Shown: positions 46,916 to 56,765, numbered from the stretch's first letter. The stretch: 64,000 bases of DNA from Lentibacillus lipolyticus (GCA_004145795.1 SEIO01000002.1:121929-185928); one strand, 5' to 3'. Program-made: numbers and translations. Notes: generated by a model not told the origin, from the letters alone.

Positions 46916-46930
46916 TGATAATGATTCTCA
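46916..46930 (+). promoter_or_regulatory. Fur box upstream of the siderophore ATPase gene
   Basis: TGATAATGATTCTCA matches the 7-1-7 Fur core (TGATAATNATTATCA) at 13 of 15 positions. A possible promoter, TTGACT (46937-46942) and TAAACT (46960-46965) with 17 bases between, lies directly downstream, so bound Fur would block it. Confidence 0.75.
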
Positions 46931-47057
46931 AAGTCATTGACTTCTAGGCCAAAAGCAAATAAACTGTAAGTACAGTCATACGTTTATGAAAGGCAGGAGC
47001 ATGTACGTACGTATATGTTGTCCGTTCAGATTATGCAACACGTAGGGAGAGATTCCG

Positions 47058-47897
47058 ATGCAGACGTTATCAGCCAAGGATTTAACACTTGGGTATGGTG
47101 ATGACATTATCATCGATGACTTAAATATGACAATTCCACAGGGAGAAATTACTGCTTTTATTGGCAGTAATGGATGCGGAAAATCTACGTTGCTCCGTTC
47201 ACTGGCAAGATTATTGAAACCAAAGGGCGGGGATGTCGTCCTTGACGGGGAAGATATCGCAAAGATTGGCACAAAAGAAGTAGCTAAAAAACTCGCTATA
47301 TTGCCGCAAAGCCCAGCAACACCGGATGGACTGAGCGTAAAGGAACTTGTTAAGCAAGGAAGAAACCCTTACCGTGGATTTTTGAAGCAATGGTCGAATG
47401 AAGACGAGCAAGCTGTTCAACAAGCACTGGAATCAACCAACATGCTGGACCTTCAGGATCGGCCGGTTGACTCGTTGTCTGGCGGACAGCGGCAGCGTGC
47501 ATGGATTGCAATGACGCTTGCACAAGAAACAGATACCATTCTGCTGGATGAACCGACAACATATCTTGACATGACCCATCAAATTGATGTTCTTGACCTC
47601 TTGTTCGAACTGAATGAAAAAGATGGGCGCACTGTCGTTATGGTTTTGCATGACTTGAATCTTGCCTGCCGGTATGCCCATCACATCGTTGCGATAAAGG
47701 ATAAAAATGTGTTTGCACAAGGGAAACCGGAAGAAATTGTAACATGTAACCTCGTGCATGAAGTTTTCCAGATGAAATGTGATGTTACATTTGATCCAAT
47801 GTTTGGAACCCCTATGTGTATCCCGCATGGTAGAGGACGCTGCGTTTTTGCCAATGGGTCCGGCAACTTGCATGGAACCCAAACAGCACTGAACTGA
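47058..47897 (+). CDS. yusV: Iron-siderophore ABC transporter ATP-binding protein (YusV/FecE-type)
   Basis: ATPase (279 residues) of the FecE/FhuC siderophore class. Walker [10 protein letters not shown] is near residues 36-44, signature [10 protein letters not shown] near 140, Walker [12 protein letters not shown] and switch histidine VLHDLN. No permease or binding protein adjoins it; in B. subtilis YusV likewise serves several permeases encoded elsewhere. The Fur box implies induction by iron limitation. ATG 47058 follows GGGAGAG. Confidence 0.87.
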   Translation: MQTLSAKDLTLGYGDDIIIDDLNMTIPQGEITAFIGSNGCGKSTLLRSLARLLKPKGGDVVLDGEDIAKIGTKEVAKKLAILPQSPATPDGLSVKELVKQGRNPYRGFLKQWSNEDEQAVQQALESTNMLDLQDRPVDSLSGGQRQRAWIAMTLAQETDTILLDEPTTYLDMTHQIDVLDLLFELNEKDGRTVVMVLHDLNLACRYAHHIVAIKDKNVFAQGKPEEIVTCNLVHEVFQMKCDVTFDPMFGTPMCIPHGRGRCVFANGSGNLHGTQTALN

Positions 47898-47908
47898 ACA
47901 AGCAACTA

Positions 47909-47946
47909 CAATACCCCATCAGCCATGTTGCTGATGGGGTATTGTT
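47909..47946 (+). terminator. Terminator of yusV
   Basis: CAATACCCCATCAGC pairs with GCTGATGGGGTATTG (47909-47923 with 47930-47944) around a short loop. A TATAAT-like run at its right edge (47945-47950) may serve as -10 for the next gene. Confidence 0.85.
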
Positions 47947-48001
47947 ATAATTGGAACTACCATTTTGTTGTGAATGAACATATTTATTTGCATGCATGGA
48001 T

Positions 48002-48032
48002 CTCCTGTTTCGCGGCAAATTATAAACAGGAG
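48002..48032 (+). promoter_or_regulatory. Hairpin that covers the ribosome binding site of the next gene
   Basis: CTCCTGTTT (48002-48010) pairs perfectly with AAACAGGAG (48024-48032) around a 13-base loop. AACAGGAGG is the ribosome site for ATG 48041, so in this fold initiation would be blocked. Confidence 0.65.
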
Positions 48033-48040
48033 GTGGCTAT

Positions 48041-48361
48041 ATGGACAAAAAGAAATATTATGTTAATCTAGGCAGTCAGGAGATTTCACAAATCCGGTAT
48101 GACAATAATGATGAATTCACGATTTATGCAACACAAGATGAAGTACAGACACTTCGTCATAAACTTGACAACATGAACAATTCAGATACACGAGCATTTT
48201 TCCGTGCGCATGTTCCCATTATGCCCTATCACAATGACAAGCCTAATGATGATTATGACAGTGAAATTACCGAAGCTTTTCGAATGATGTATGATTTAGG
48301 GGATCAAGAGACTAAACAGCATATAGAAGAAATTGGTATACTCTCAGATAACCATTTGTAG
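48041..48361 (+). CDS. Hypothetical cytosolic protein
   Basis: A 106-residue acidic protein with no signal or membrane segment. It starts KKKYYVNLGSQEISQI, has an internal FTIYATQDEVQTLRHKLDNM segment predicted as a helix, and a Asp/Asn-rich middle. I recall unannotated Bacillaceae relatives but no function. ATG 48041 has AACAGGAGG ahead, inside a hairpin. A terminator follows, so it is a single-gene unit. Confidence 0.68.
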   Translation: MDKKKYYVNLGSQEISQIRYDNNDEFTIYATQDEVQTLRHKLDNMNNSDTRAFFRAHVPIMPYHNDKPNDDYDSEITEAFRMMYDLGDQETKQHIEEIGILSDNHL

Positions 48362-48370
48362 GGTCGTATT

Positions 48371-48404
48371 CAGGAATAAGAAGAAAGATCTTATTCCTGT
48401 TTTT
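48371..48404 (+). terminator. Terminator of the 48041 gene
   Basis: CAGGAATAAGA pairs with TCTTATTCCTG (48371-48381 with 48389-48399), followed by TTTTTG. Confidence 0.85.
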
Positions 48405-48474
48405 GTTTAAGGAATTTGAAAAAAAGGAATAGATAAGTAAGACAGCACTTATAATGGCAATAAGAGGTGATTTT

Positions 48475-49041
48475 ATGCCAAGACGAAAGTACCTGAATTA
48501 TATACGCTGGTGTACAAGCTGTGCCATGCTGCTTTTATTCATGACTTTCCAAGGGGCAGACCATCATTCAGCATCGGCAGTTGAGAAACCGGGGCACTCC
48601 GAAGCAGCGAGTACAATTTCTGAAAAGGAAGCTAGCTTTGGCAGCAGTAAAGCAAATAACGATATAGCACATGAACGTATCGTTTCTTTAACTAGGCAAT
48701 TTAAAGACCTGCTCGTGCAGGAGACAGATCGGAATAATAAAGTCATGGATTATCATTCAAAAGATGCGTTACGAAAAGCCTTTGATGGTATTTCGACGGA
48801 AAGGGCTGTGTCAGAGTACATTGATTTTTATTATTATGAACAGCCGGACGGGTTGTATGTGAAGCCAACGGAGACACCGCCATGGTTTCATGAAGAAGAG
48901 GACTATGATATGATACGAAAGAATAAGGATACAGTAAAAGTAACGCAGACTAATCAGACGGATTTATATGGGACGTATACAATTCAAATTGAATTGACAT
49001 ATGATGACCGATGGAAGATTACCAGAATCGATTATCAATAA
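48475..49041 (+). CDS. Hypothetical secreted protein
   Basis: A 188-residue protein with a Sec-type signal (about residues 1-36: basic start, CTSCAMLLLFMTFQGA core), a Ser/Glu-rich linker and a compact domain of about 120 residues (VSLTRQFKDLLVQETDRNNK, SEYIDFYYYEQPDGLYV, TYTIQIELTYDDRWKITRID) that resembles small exported folds with a final beta sheet. I do not recognise the family. ATG 48475 follows AAGAGGTGA; ATG 48454 in frame lacks a site. It lies 30 bases before ytkD. Confidence 0.68.
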   Translation: MPRRKYLNYIRWCTSCAMLLLFMTFQGADHHSASAVEKPGHSEAASTISEKEASFGSSKANNDIAHERIVSLTRQFKDLLVQETDRNNKVMDYHSKDALRKAFDGISTERAVSEYIDFYYYEQPDGLYVKPTETPPWFHEEEDYDMIRKNKDTVKVTQTNQTDLYGTYTIQIELTYDDRWKITRIDYQ

Positions 49042-49071
49042 CTTGAATGGAACAGGAAAGCAGTTGAAATT

Positions 49072-49548
49072 ATGTATATATTTAAAGACTACTACCGCAA
49101 TGAAGTAAAATTATCGTTTGACGATCATCCTTTCTCCAAGCACCCAAAACATGTATGGGTTCTCTGCACCTATAAAAATAAATGGCTGCTGACCAGGCAT
49201 AAAGATCGGGGGCTGGAATTTCCCGGTGGAAAAGTGGAGGAAAATGAGCACCCGAGGGAAGCTGCGATACGTGAAGTGTGGGAAGAAACAGGTGGTTTGA
49301 CGGATTCCATTTACTATATCGGTCAATATTACGTGGCCGGCAAAGGTGGGACCATTATTAAAAATGTTTATACCGCGACAGTGAAGGAACTGCTTCCCCA
49401 GAAGACGTATTATGAAACAGATGGACCCATCCTTCTTGATGCTATACCAAAGGATGTAAAAAATCGGCAATCGTACAGTTTTATCATGAAAGATGATGTA
49501 TTAACCCATTGCCTGGATCATATTAAATCCACAAATCGGAATGGCTGA
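49072..49548 (+). CDS. ytkD: Nudix nucleoside triphosphatase YtkD
   Basis: Nudix hydrolase (158 residues) with a full Nudix box at residues about 52-75 (GGKVEEN..., REAAIREVWEETGG). B. subtilis YtkD hydrolyses (8-oxo-)dGTP and other nucleoside triphosphates, protecting against oxidative mutation. The ribosome site GGAAAGCAGTTG is weak. Gene order with ytlC-ytlD matches the B. subtilis region. Confidence 0.86.
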   Translation: MYIFKDYYRNEVKLSFDDHPFSKHPKHVWVLCTYKNKWLLTRHKDRGLEFPGGKVEENEHPREAAIREVWEETGGLTDSIYYIGQYYVAGKGGTIIKNVYTATVKELLPQKTYYETDGPILLDAIPKDVKNRQSYSFIMKDDVLTHCLDHIKSTNRNG

Positions 49549-49570
49549 TGCCCTCCTCCGGTTTTGCTTG

Positions 49571-50389
49571 CTAAAAACTGTTACTGCTATGTTTGAGCAG
49601 CATTTTTTCAATCTGTTCAACGAATTTGTACATCAGTGCGGCAGAAAGCGCAATAAGGATTAAACTGGCTATGACGAGTGAAAAATCAAATACATGGACC
49701 CCATAAACAATCAAGTATCCAAGCCCTTCCCTGGAAACGAGAAACTCCCCGACAACAACCCCTATCCAGGATAGACGGACATTGATTTTTAAAGTTGAAA
49801 TCATCGCTGGAATAGCAGCAGGTAAAACAGCTTCTTTAAAGATTTGTCCTCTGCTTGCCTTAAAGCTTTTCAATACGTTGATATAGTTTTGATTCACCTC
49901 TCTGAATGCGGTATGGACAATCAGTGTGGTGACCACAGCCGAAATGACAGCCCCCATCGTAATGATCGATACGTATCCAGGACCAATGGCAACAATGATA
50001 ATCGGACCCAAGGCAACTTTTGGCATGGCGTTCATGACAACCAAGTATGGATCCATAATGCGCGTTAAACGTTCAGAAAACCATAGGATAGAGGCCATGA
50101 CAATTCCAAGTATCGTGCCGATCAGAAAACTTGCTATTGTTTCCAACAGTGTTACTTGCATATGTGTCAGCATGGTTCCGTTTGTTAATTTTTCCGTCAG
50201 CATATGGTAAATGTCAGCAGGCGAACGAAAGATTAGCGGATCAACCCAATTCATTCTGCTAGCTAGCTCCCATAAGCTCAAAAAGGACACCAGCAAAACA
50301 ATCTGCCACGCAAAGACAAGTCTTTGTTCCCGTTTTGCTCGGCGTTTGTAATCATGAAGAAGCTGCTGGTCGGGATTATGTCTTGTCAT
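49571..50389 (-). CDS. ytlD: ABC transporter permease, NitT/TauT type (YtlD)
   Basis: Membrane permease (272 residues, about six helices) of the nitrate/sulfonate/taurine class. The binding-protein-dependent transport motif (EAA loop) is near FKASRGQIFKEAVLPAAIPAMI. It overlaps ytlC by 14 bases. A substrate-binding protein gene is missing next to it, so the substrate is unknown. ATG 50389 has AAGGTGGTGAG ahead within ytlC. Confidence 0.87.
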   Translation of the reverse strand: MTRHNPDQQLLHDYKRRAKREQRLVFAWQIVLLVSFLSLWELASRMNWVDPLIFRSPADIYHMLTEKLTNGTMLTHMQVTLLETIASFLIGTILGIVMASILWFSERLTRIMDPYLVVMNAMPKVALGPIIIVAIGPGYVSIITMGAVISAVVTTLIVHTAFREVNQNYINVLKSFKASRGQIFKEAVLPAAIPAMISTLKINVRLSWIGVVVGEFLVSREGLGYLIVYGVHVFDFSLVIASLILIALSAALMYKFVEQIEKMLLKHSSNSF

Positions 50390-51185
50390 AAGGGCTCACC
50401 ACCTTGGACTGTGACGGAATGGACTTATCTTTGTCCAGCTGCCTCCAGATTTTATCGAACAGCAATTGATATTTCGGATGCCGCTGGACTAAAAAGGGTG
50501 TTTCATCGCGCAATTCGAGCGGAACCTCAAACGTTTTAACAATAGAGCCGGGATTAGCATCCATCACAATAATACGATCACTCATCGCAATGGCTTCGCC
50601 GATGTCATGTGTTACAAGAATGGAAGTTTTTTGGTAATAGCGGAGGAGATCCTGGACCAAGTCTTCCAGTTTTAATTTTGTCTGATAATCAAGTGCTGCA
50701 AATGGTTCATCCAGCAACAATATTTTTGGATTGATAATCAATGCACGTATAAAAGCTGCCCGCTGACGCATCCCGTTGGAGAGGGAATCCGGGAAAACGT
50801 CCGTCATCTTGGAAAGCCCGACATGGTCAAGCAGCTGGATAGCTTGTTCTTTTGTTTCTTCTGATTGGTCGTGCCTGATTTTAGGACCGATGAGAACATT
50901 GTCAAGAATGGTTTTCCACGGGAATAAATAGTCCTGCTGAGGCATGTAGCCGATATCCGGATCTGCCTCAGGCAAAGGGCTGCCATTTACATAAATGGCC
51001 CCATCCGTGTGTCCGATAATCCTGGCAATAATAGATAATATCGTTGATTTCCCGCACTCGCTAGGACCTAATAATGTGATAAATTCCCCTTCATCAATCG
51101 AAAATGTGATATTATCGAGCGTTTTTGTATAGTCATTTTTGGTAAAATAATGGTGTGTTACCTGGTTCAAGGTAAGTAATGCCAT
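50376..51185 (-). CDS. ytlC: ABC transporter ATP-binding protein, NitT/TauT type (YtlC)
   Basis: ATPase of 269 residues pairing with ytlD. Walker A reads GPSECGKST (residues 40-48, with Glu43 where Gly is usual), the signature is LSNGMRQR (Asn for the usual second Gly), Walker B is ILLDEPFAALD and the switch is VTHDIGEA. Both changes are conservative of the GxxxxGKS pattern but unusual. Start ATG 51185 follows AAGGAGGTGG; the frame is open farther upstream without conservation. Confidence 0.86.
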   Translation of the reverse strand: MALLTLNQVTHHYFTKNDYTKTLDNITFSIDEGEFITLLGPSECGKSTILSIIARIIGHTDGAIYVNGSPLPEADPDIGYMPQQDYLFPWKTILDNVLIGPKIRHDQSEETKEQAIQLLDHVGLSKMTDVFPDSLSNGMRQRAAFIRALIINPKILLLDEPFAALDYQTKLKLEDLVQDLLRYYQKTSILVTHDIGEAIAMSDRIIVMDANPGSIVKTFEVPLELRDETPFLVQRHPKYQLLFDKIWRQLDKDKSIPSQSKVVSPYDKT

Positions 51186-51381
51186 TTGATCCACCTCCTT
51201 CGGCCCCTGTGATAGCCCCAGACGTCTTTCAAGTAGTTCATTCAAAAAATACAAAACGTTTTCTGATGACTCTAACCCTTCAGCATAGCGCATTGTTTTG
51301 TTCATTCTATGTTGGAGGAGGAAATGTGTGAGTGCCCATAGACAACTGTTTGGAGAAAAGAAGACTGAATAACCAGCCAAT

Positions 51382-51413
51382 AAAAAAACCGGTCTCCATT
51401 GCGGGGACCGGCC
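51382..51413 (-). terminator. Terminator of pckA
   Basis: CCGGTCTCC/GGGGACCGG stem (51389-51397 with 51403-51411) followed on the minus strand by seven T residues, about 70 bases past the pckA stop. The rest of 51186-51480 has no other feature I recognise. Confidence 0.87.
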
Positions 51414-51480
51414 TGCAGCAGGATACTGCATCCATTTTTCCTTCATATATAAAATCCTTTTGGGATGAGGAAATCAATTG

Positions 51481-53073
51481 TTAGTCGTTACCTTTGTAAA
51501 TCGGGCCTGCACTGCGAATCGCTTCACTTGCCTGTGTGAACTTCTTGAAATTCTCGTGAAACTTCATTGCCAGTTCACGTGCCTCCTGCTTATAAGCTTC
51601 TTTGTCATCCCAAGTGTTCATTGGGACAAGTACTTCGTCTGGCACACCTGCCACATGCATCGGTATTTCCAGACCGAAAATAGGGTCTTTTACCGTTTCA
51701 ACCGTGTTCAGTTCGCCTTCCAGCGCTGCATGCACCATTGCCCTTGTGTAAGAGAGCTTAATGCGTTCACCTATTCCATATGAGCCACCAGTCCAGCCAG
51801 TGTTCAAGAGGAAAACATTGGCGTTATGCTGGTCAACTTTTTCGCCAAGCATTTCCGCATAGGTTGATGGTGCCAGTGGCAGAAATGGTGATCCGAAGCA
51901 AGCGGAAAAGGTCGCCTGTGGTTTTGTAACTCCCCGTTCGGTGCCAGCCAGTTTGCTTGTATAGCCGCTAAGGAAGTGATACATCGCTTGTTCTTTAGAA
52001 AGCCGGCTGATTGGCGGTAATGTACCGGATGCATCCGCTGTTAGGAAGATAATTGTATTTGGATGTCCGGCAACACTTGGTGACACAATGTTATCGATAT
52101 TTTCCAGCGGATAGGCTGCCCGTGTATTTTCTGTCAGTGATGTATCATCGTAATCGGGATCACGTGTCGCATCATCAAGAACAACGTTTTCCAGGACTGA
52201 ACCAAAGCGAATAGCGCTATAAATCTGTGGTTCTTTCTTCGCCGATAAGTTAATACACTTTGCATAGCAGCCGCCTTCGATATTAAATACACCATTCGGG
52301 CTCCAGCCGTGTTCATCATCTCCGATCAGACGCCGGTATGGATCTGCTGAAAGGGTTGTTTTGCCTGTTCCGGACAGACCGAAAAATAGTGCTACATCCC
52401 CTTCGCGGCCAACGTTTGCTGAACAGTGCATCGATAACACGTCACGTTTTGGCAGCAAGTAATTCATGACAGAAAAGATGGATTTCTTAATTTCTCCAGC
52501 ATACTCCGTTCCGCCAATCAGCACAATCCGTTTTTTGAATGAAATAAGGATAAATGTCTCCGAGTTCGTTCCATCAATTTCTGGATTTGCTTTGAATGTC
52601 GGGGCTGATATCACCGTGAACTCCGGCTGGTGCTCCGTCAATTCATCTTTAGTCGGTGTGATGAACAGCTGGCGGGCAAACAGATTATGCCACGCATATT
52701 CATTAATAACTTGAATCGGGAGCCGGAAATTTTCATCCGCTCCAGCAAAACCTTGGAAATGGAACAATTCATTTTTATCATTTAAATAGGTTGTAACTTT
52801 CTGAAGCAACTGATCAAAGACAGACTCATCAATGGCCTGGTTGACTTCACCCCAATCGATATCTTCACTGCTTTCGTCCCGTACAATGTATTTGTCTTTC
52901 GGCGAACGTCCTGTATACTCGCCAGTATGAGCACTGACAGCGCCCGTTGCACTTAAGACGCCTTCTGCACGCGACAACACTTTTTCAACAAGTTTTGGTA
53001 CAGTTAAATTAGATTGCAAATGCGGATGTGTCAGTAAATCCCTCGTCAGCAATGTATCTTCTTTTGTTTTCAT
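51481..53073 (-). CDS. pckA: Phosphoenolpyruvate carboxykinase (ATP)
   Basis: Converts oxaloacetate and ATP to PEP and CO2, the entry of gluconeogenesis. Length 530 is typical. The oxaloacetate-binding YTGRSPKDK, the P-loop [14 protein letters not shown] and the metal-binding DDEHGWS are clear. ATG 53073 follows AAAAGGTAGG. It diverges from the SAM-riboswitch-metK unit, as in B. subtilis, and ends at its own terminator. Confidence 0.96.
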   Translation of the reverse strand: MKTKEDTLLTRDLLTHPHLQSNLTVPKLVEKVLSRAEGVLSATGAVSAHTGEYTGRSPKDKYIVRDESSEDIDWGEVNQAIDESVFDQLLQKVTTYLNDKNELFHFQGFAGADENFRLPIQVINEYAWHNLFARQLFITPTKDELTEHQPEFTVISAPTFKANPEIDGTNSETFILISFKKRIVLIGGTEYAGEIKKSIFSVMNYLLPKRDVLSMHCSANVGREGDVALFFGLSGTGKTTLSADPYRRLIGDDEHGWSPNGVFNIEGGCYAKCINLSAKKEPQIYSAIRFGSVLENVVLDDATRDPDYDDTSLTENTRAAYPLENIDNIVSPSVAGHPNTIIFLTADASGTLPPISRLSKEQAMYHFLSGYTSKLAGTERGVTKPQATFSACFGSPFLPLAPSTYAEMLGEKVDQHNANVFLLNTGWTGGSYGIGERIKLSYTRAMVHAALEGELNTVETVKDPIFGLEIPMHVAGVPDEVLVPMNTWDDKEAYKQEARELAMKFHENFKKFTQASEAIRSAGPIYKGND

Positions 53074-53236
53074 TTGTGATACCTACCTTTTACACATATT
53101 ATTTCATTAAAATAATAACGTTCTGATCACCTGAATCTGCTTATTAGTATAACACATTCAAAAAATTAATCCATACTAATCTTGCAATTAATTATATGAA
53201 ATTTTTGTGTCAGTGTTCGTGTATCCCAAGAATTAG

Positions 53237-53265
53237 TTGACATCACAATGGGAATTCGATACGAT
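53237..53265 (+). promoter_or_regulatory. Sigma-A promoter of the SAM riboswitch-metK unit
   Basis: TTGACA (53237-53242) and TACGAT (53260-53265) are 17 bases apart, just upstream of the aptamer. The part 53074-53236 holds the pckA promoter region, where I see no clear -35/-10 pair. Confidence 0.75.
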
Positions 53266-53281
53266 AAATTTCGAGCGGATA

Positions 53282-53391
53282 CTCTCTTATTCGGAGTGGT
53301 GGAGGGACAGACCCGAAGAAGCCCAGCAACCGTCACGTATTGTGAAAAGGTGCTAAACTGGTGCAAGGACAAGTCCTTGAACAATAAGAGC
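53282..53391 (+). ncRNA. SAM-I riboswitch (S-box)
   Basis: P1 is CTCTTAT (53283-53289) with ATAAGAG (53384-53390). Conserved S-box blocks GTGGTGGAGGGAC, GAAGCCCAGCAACC, AAGGTGCTAA and the CAAGGACAAGTCCTTG arm are present. SAM binding favours the terminator and lowers metK expression. Confidence 0.96.
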
Positions 53392-53404
53392 GAAAGGCCT
53401 TATT

Positions 53405-53436
53405 CCTTTCCTCATATGCAGGAAAGGTTTTTTTGT
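53405..53436 (+). terminator. Riboswitch-controlled terminator ahead of metK
   Basis: CCTTTCCT (53405-53412) pairs with AGGAAAGG (53420-53427), followed by seven T residues. The antiterminator would use the sequence around 53384-53410. Confidence 0.9.
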
Positions 53437-53506
53437 TTGTAAACAATGAAAACAATGACTGAAATAATAGAGTTCCGTACCATAATCCAAGGGAGGACAT
53501 AGCCAT

Positions 53507-54706
53507 ATGGCTAGTAAACGTCGATTATTCACATCTGAATCAGTGACAGAAGGCCATCCGGATAAAATTTGTGATCAGATATCAGATGCTATATTAGATG
53601 AAATCCTTACGAAAGACCCTAACGCCCGCGTCGCATGTGAAACAACTGTTACAACCGGCCTCGTATTAGTTTCCGGGGAAATTACAACAACCACGTACGT
53701 AGATATTCCAGCAATCGTCCGCCAGACGATCAAAGATATTGGCTATACACGAGCAAAATTTGGCTTTGATGCGGAAACATGTGCGGTGCTTACAGCCATT
53801 GACGAACAGTCACCGGACATTGCCGGGGGTGTTGATAATGCTCTGGAAGCGCGTCAGGGGAAAATGAGTGATGAAGAAATTGCTGCGATTGGTGCCGGCG
53901 ATCAGGGGCTTATGTTCGGCTACGCCTGTGATGAGACAGAAGAATTAATGCCTTTGCCGATTTCTCTGGCACATAAGCTGGCAAAACGGCTGGCCGACGT
54001 ACGTGAAGAAAATATATTGGATTACTTGCGTCCTGATGGAAAAACACAGGTGACCGTTGAGTATGATGAGAATGGTGAACCAGCAAGGATTGATACGATT
54101 GTTATTTCCACTCAGCATCATCAGGATATATCGATTGAACAGATTGAAGCAGATATGATTGAGTATGTCATTCGCTCCATCGTTCCAGATCATTTGCTGG
54201 ATGAAGAAACCAATTATATCATCAACCCGACTGGGCGCTTTGTAATCGGTGGTCCGCAGGGAGATGCAGGTTTGACTGGCAGAAAGATTATTGTTGATAC
54301 CTATGGCGGCTATGCACGTCATGGTGGTGGAGCTTTCAGTGGGAAAGATTCGACGAAAGTGGACCGCTCAGCTGCATATGCCGCTCGATATGTTGCTAAA
54401 AACATTGTAGCAGCTGGTCTTGCAAAATCGTGTGAGGTGCAGCTGGCCTACGCAATTGGTGTGGCAGAGCCAGTATCAATTGCGGTGAATACATTTGGTA
54501 CTGGTGCTGTAGATGAGGACACGCTTGCAGATGCCATCCGAAAAGTGTTTGACCTCCGTCCGGCAGGTATTATTCGCATGCTGGATCTTAGGAAACCAAT
54601 TTTCAAAAATACAGCCGCCTATGGTCATTTTGGCCGGACAGACGTTGTATTTCCGTGGGAAAAGACTGATAAAGTAGATGAACTGGACGCACTGGTGAAA
54701 AATTAA
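53507..54706 (+). CDS. metK: S-adenosylmethionine synthase
   Basis: Makes SAM from methionine and ATP (399 residues). Signature blocks are [20 protein letters not shown] near the N terminus, [12 protein letters not shown] near 125 and [16 protein letters not shown] near 265. ATG 53507 follows AAGGGAGGA. Its product is the ligand of the riboswitch upstream, giving direct feedback. Confidence 0.97.
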   Translation: MASKRRLFTSESVTEGHPDKICDQISDAILDEILTKDPNARVACETTVTTGLVLVSGEITTTTYVDIPAIVRQTIKDIGYTRAKFGFDAETCAVLTAIDEQSPDIAGGVDNALEARQGKMSDEEIAAIGAGDQGLMFGYACDETEELMPLPISLAHKLAKRLADVREENILDYLRPDGKTQVTVEYDENGEPARIDTIVISTQHHQDISIEQIEADMIEYVIRSIVPDHLLDEETNYIINPTGRFVIGGPQGDAGLTGRKIIVDTYGGYARHGGGAFSGKDSTKVDRSAAYAARYVAKNIVAAGLAKSCEVQLAYAIGVAEPVSIAVNTFGTGAVDEDTLADAIRKVFDLRPAGIIRMLDLRKPIFKNTAAYGHFGRTDVVFPWEKTDKVDELDALVKN

Positions 54707-54720
54707 TGATAGAATACCGG

Positions 54721-54754
54721 AAAGATGCAGAGGGGTGTCTGCATCTTTTTTCTA
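54721..54754 (+). terminator. Terminator of metK
   Basis: AAAGATGCAG (54721-54730) pairs with CTGCATCTTT (54739-54748), followed by more T residues. Confidence 0.92.
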
Positions 54755-54806
54755 TGCAGAACGCTGAATGGATGCATATTTTTAATCGTTATATTCGTTT
54801 TATATA

Positions 54807-54815
54807 TGGTATAAT
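54807..54815 (+). promoter_or_regulatory. Extended -10 promoter of asnB
   Basis: TGG-TATAAT at 54807-54815 is a textbook extended -10, 40 bases ahead of the start; the -35 is not evident. Confidence 0.6.
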
Positions 54816-54854
54816 CTCCAAGGATGCAACATGATGGAAAGCGAGGCAAACAAA

Positions 54855-56765
54855 ATGTGCGGTTTTATTGGAATACTACGCAGTGAGCCGGCTGTACCAG
54901 ACGATAAGCAAAAGTCGGTTTTTGAACAGCAGAACAATCTTATTACGCATAGAGGTCCGGATGATGAAGGCTATTACCATGATGCATATGTATCATTCGG
55001 ATTCAGACGCTTGAGCATCATCGACATTGACAGCGGTCAACAGCCGCTGAGCTATGATGATGAAACGATCTGGCTCCTGTTTAACGGTGAAATTTATAAT
55101 TATGTGGAATTGCGCGATGAACTAACAACAGAAGGATATGAATTTGCAACAGAATCGGACACGGAAGTCATCGCCGCGTTATTTAAAAAATACAGAGAAA
55201 AGGCATTCGAACATTTGCGCGGTATGTTTTCCATTCTTGTTTGGGACAAAAAGCAGGAAACACTGTATGGCGCACGCGATCCTTTCGGTATTAAGCCGCT
55301 GTTTTACCGGGAAACAGATGAAGGAACGGTATTTGCTTCCGAAAAGAAAAGTATCTCCCTGATGATGGAGAATGAAGCGGTCAATACGGAAGCGCTGCAG
55401 CATTACTTAAGTTTTCAATTCGTCCCGGAACCGATGACGATGACGGCCGGAATTCAAAAAGTTGAACCAGGGCACTACTTTGTGCACAGGCCGGGTGAGA
55501 AGGTTATCTTCCATCGCTATTGGCATGCATCATTTACCCCGGTACTGATGGACAAGCACGATTGGATGAAACGAATCCGGGATGTCATGTATAATTCCGT
55601 TCAAGTACATATGCGCAGTGATGTACCGGTTGGGTCGTTTCTGTCTGGCGGCATTGACTCCACCATCATTGTGGCTATGGCTAAGGAATTCAACCCGGAT
55701 ATAGAGACATTTTCGGTCGGCTTTGAGCGAGAAGGTTATTCCGAAATTGATGTTGCAAAAGAAACAGCTGAGAAACTCGGCGTGGAAAATATAGCATACC
55801 GCATTACACCAGAGGAATATGTGGAAAAACTTCCGAAAATTATGTGGCATATGGATGACCCATTGGCAGATCCAGCCTGTGTACCGCTCTATTTTGTAGC
55901 GCGGGAAGCCAGGAAACATGTCACGGTGGTCTTATCCGGCGAGGGTTCTGATGAGCTATTTGGTGGCTATAACATTTACCGTGAACCAGAGTCACTGAAA
56001 ATGTTTGATTCCATCCCGGCACCGGCCAAAGATTTGCTGGCCAAGGTAGCATCTGTCATGCCGGAGGGAGTTCGCGGCAAGAGTTTTCTGGAGCGGGGGA
56101 CAACGCCATTGCGTAATCGCTATATCGGAAACGCCAAAATGTTTGAAGATGAAGAGAAACAGGCATTCCTGAAAACGTTCCAGGACGATATATCCTACAG
56201 ACAAATAACTGAAAAGCTGTATGATCGAGTAAGTGACTATCCGCTTGTAAATCAGATGCAGTATATTGATATTCATACGTGGATGCGCGGGGATATCCTG
56301 CTGAAGGCAGACCGGACAACGATGGCAAATTCCCTGGAACTACGCGTGCCGTTCCTTGATAAGGAAGTTTTTCGGGTCGCAAGCGCATTGCCGCCTGAGC
56401 TTAAAATTGCAAACGGGACGACAAAGAGCATTTTGCGTGAGGCATCACGTGGCATCATCCCAGACCATGTGCTGGACCGTAAAAAGCTTGGATTTCCGGT
56501 TCCAATCCGCCACTGGCTGAAAAATGAACTGCATGACTGGGCGAAAAACCTGATTCGTGAAAGCGAGACGGATCATTTGCTGCATAAATCGTACATTTTG
56601 GATCTTTTGGATGCACATTGCCAGGGAAAAGGCGATTACAGCCGTAAAATATGGACAGTGCTAATGTTTATGCTGTGGCATCAGATTTTTGTAGAAAAGA
56701 AATTTGACTTAAACGAGCTAAGCAAACCAGAACATTTACAAGGAACAGCAACAAAGGTGAATTAA
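54855..56765 (+). CDS. asnB: Asparagine synthase (glutamine-hydrolysing)
   Basis: Two-domain enzyme (636 residues): an N-terminal class II glutaminase domain with Cys2 as nucleophile (MCGFIGI, later RRLSIID and NGEIYNY) and a C-terminal synthetase domain with the PP-loop SFLSGGIDSTI near 260 and SGEGSDELFGGY near 360. The mature enzyme needs Cys at position 2, so ATG 54855 is the start and ATG 54831 is not. GCGAGG lies eight bases ahead. It follows metK as in B. subtilis. Confidence 0.94.
   Translation: MCGFIGILRSEPAVPDDKQKSVFEQQNNLITHRGPDDEGYYHDAYVSFGFRRLSIIDIDSGQQPLSYDDETIWLLFNGEIYNYVELRDELTTEGYEFATESDTEVIAALFKKYREKAFEHLRGMFSILVWDKKQETLYGARDPFGIKPLFYRETDEGTVFASEKKSISLMMENEAVNTEALQHYLSFQFVPEPMTMTAGIQKVEPGHYFVHRPGEKVIFHRYWHASFTPVLMDKHDWMKRIRDVMYNSVQVHMRSDVPVGSFLSGGIDSTIIVAMAKEFNPDIETFSVGFEREGYSEIDVAKETAEKLGVENIAYRITPEEYVEKLPKIMWHMDDPLADPACVPLYFVAREARKHVTVVLSGEGSDELFGGYNIYREPESLKMFDSIPAPAKDLLAKVASVMPEGVRGKSFLERGTTPLRNRYIGNAKMFEDEEKQAFLKTFQDDISYRQITEKLYDRVSDYPLVNQMQYIDIHTWMRGDILLKADRTTMANSLELRVPFLDKEVFRVASALPPELKIANGTTKSILREASRGIIPDHVLDRKKLGFPVPIRHWLKNELHDWAKNLIRESETDHLLHKSYILDLLDAHCQGKGDYSRKIWTVLMFMLWHQIFVEKKFDLNELSKPEHLQGTATKVN

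Noticed and set aside
51186-51446. N-terminal extension of ytlC by 87 residues
   Set aside because: ATG 51185 has a strong ribosome site and the ATPase domain begins right there; the extension covers the pckA terminator.
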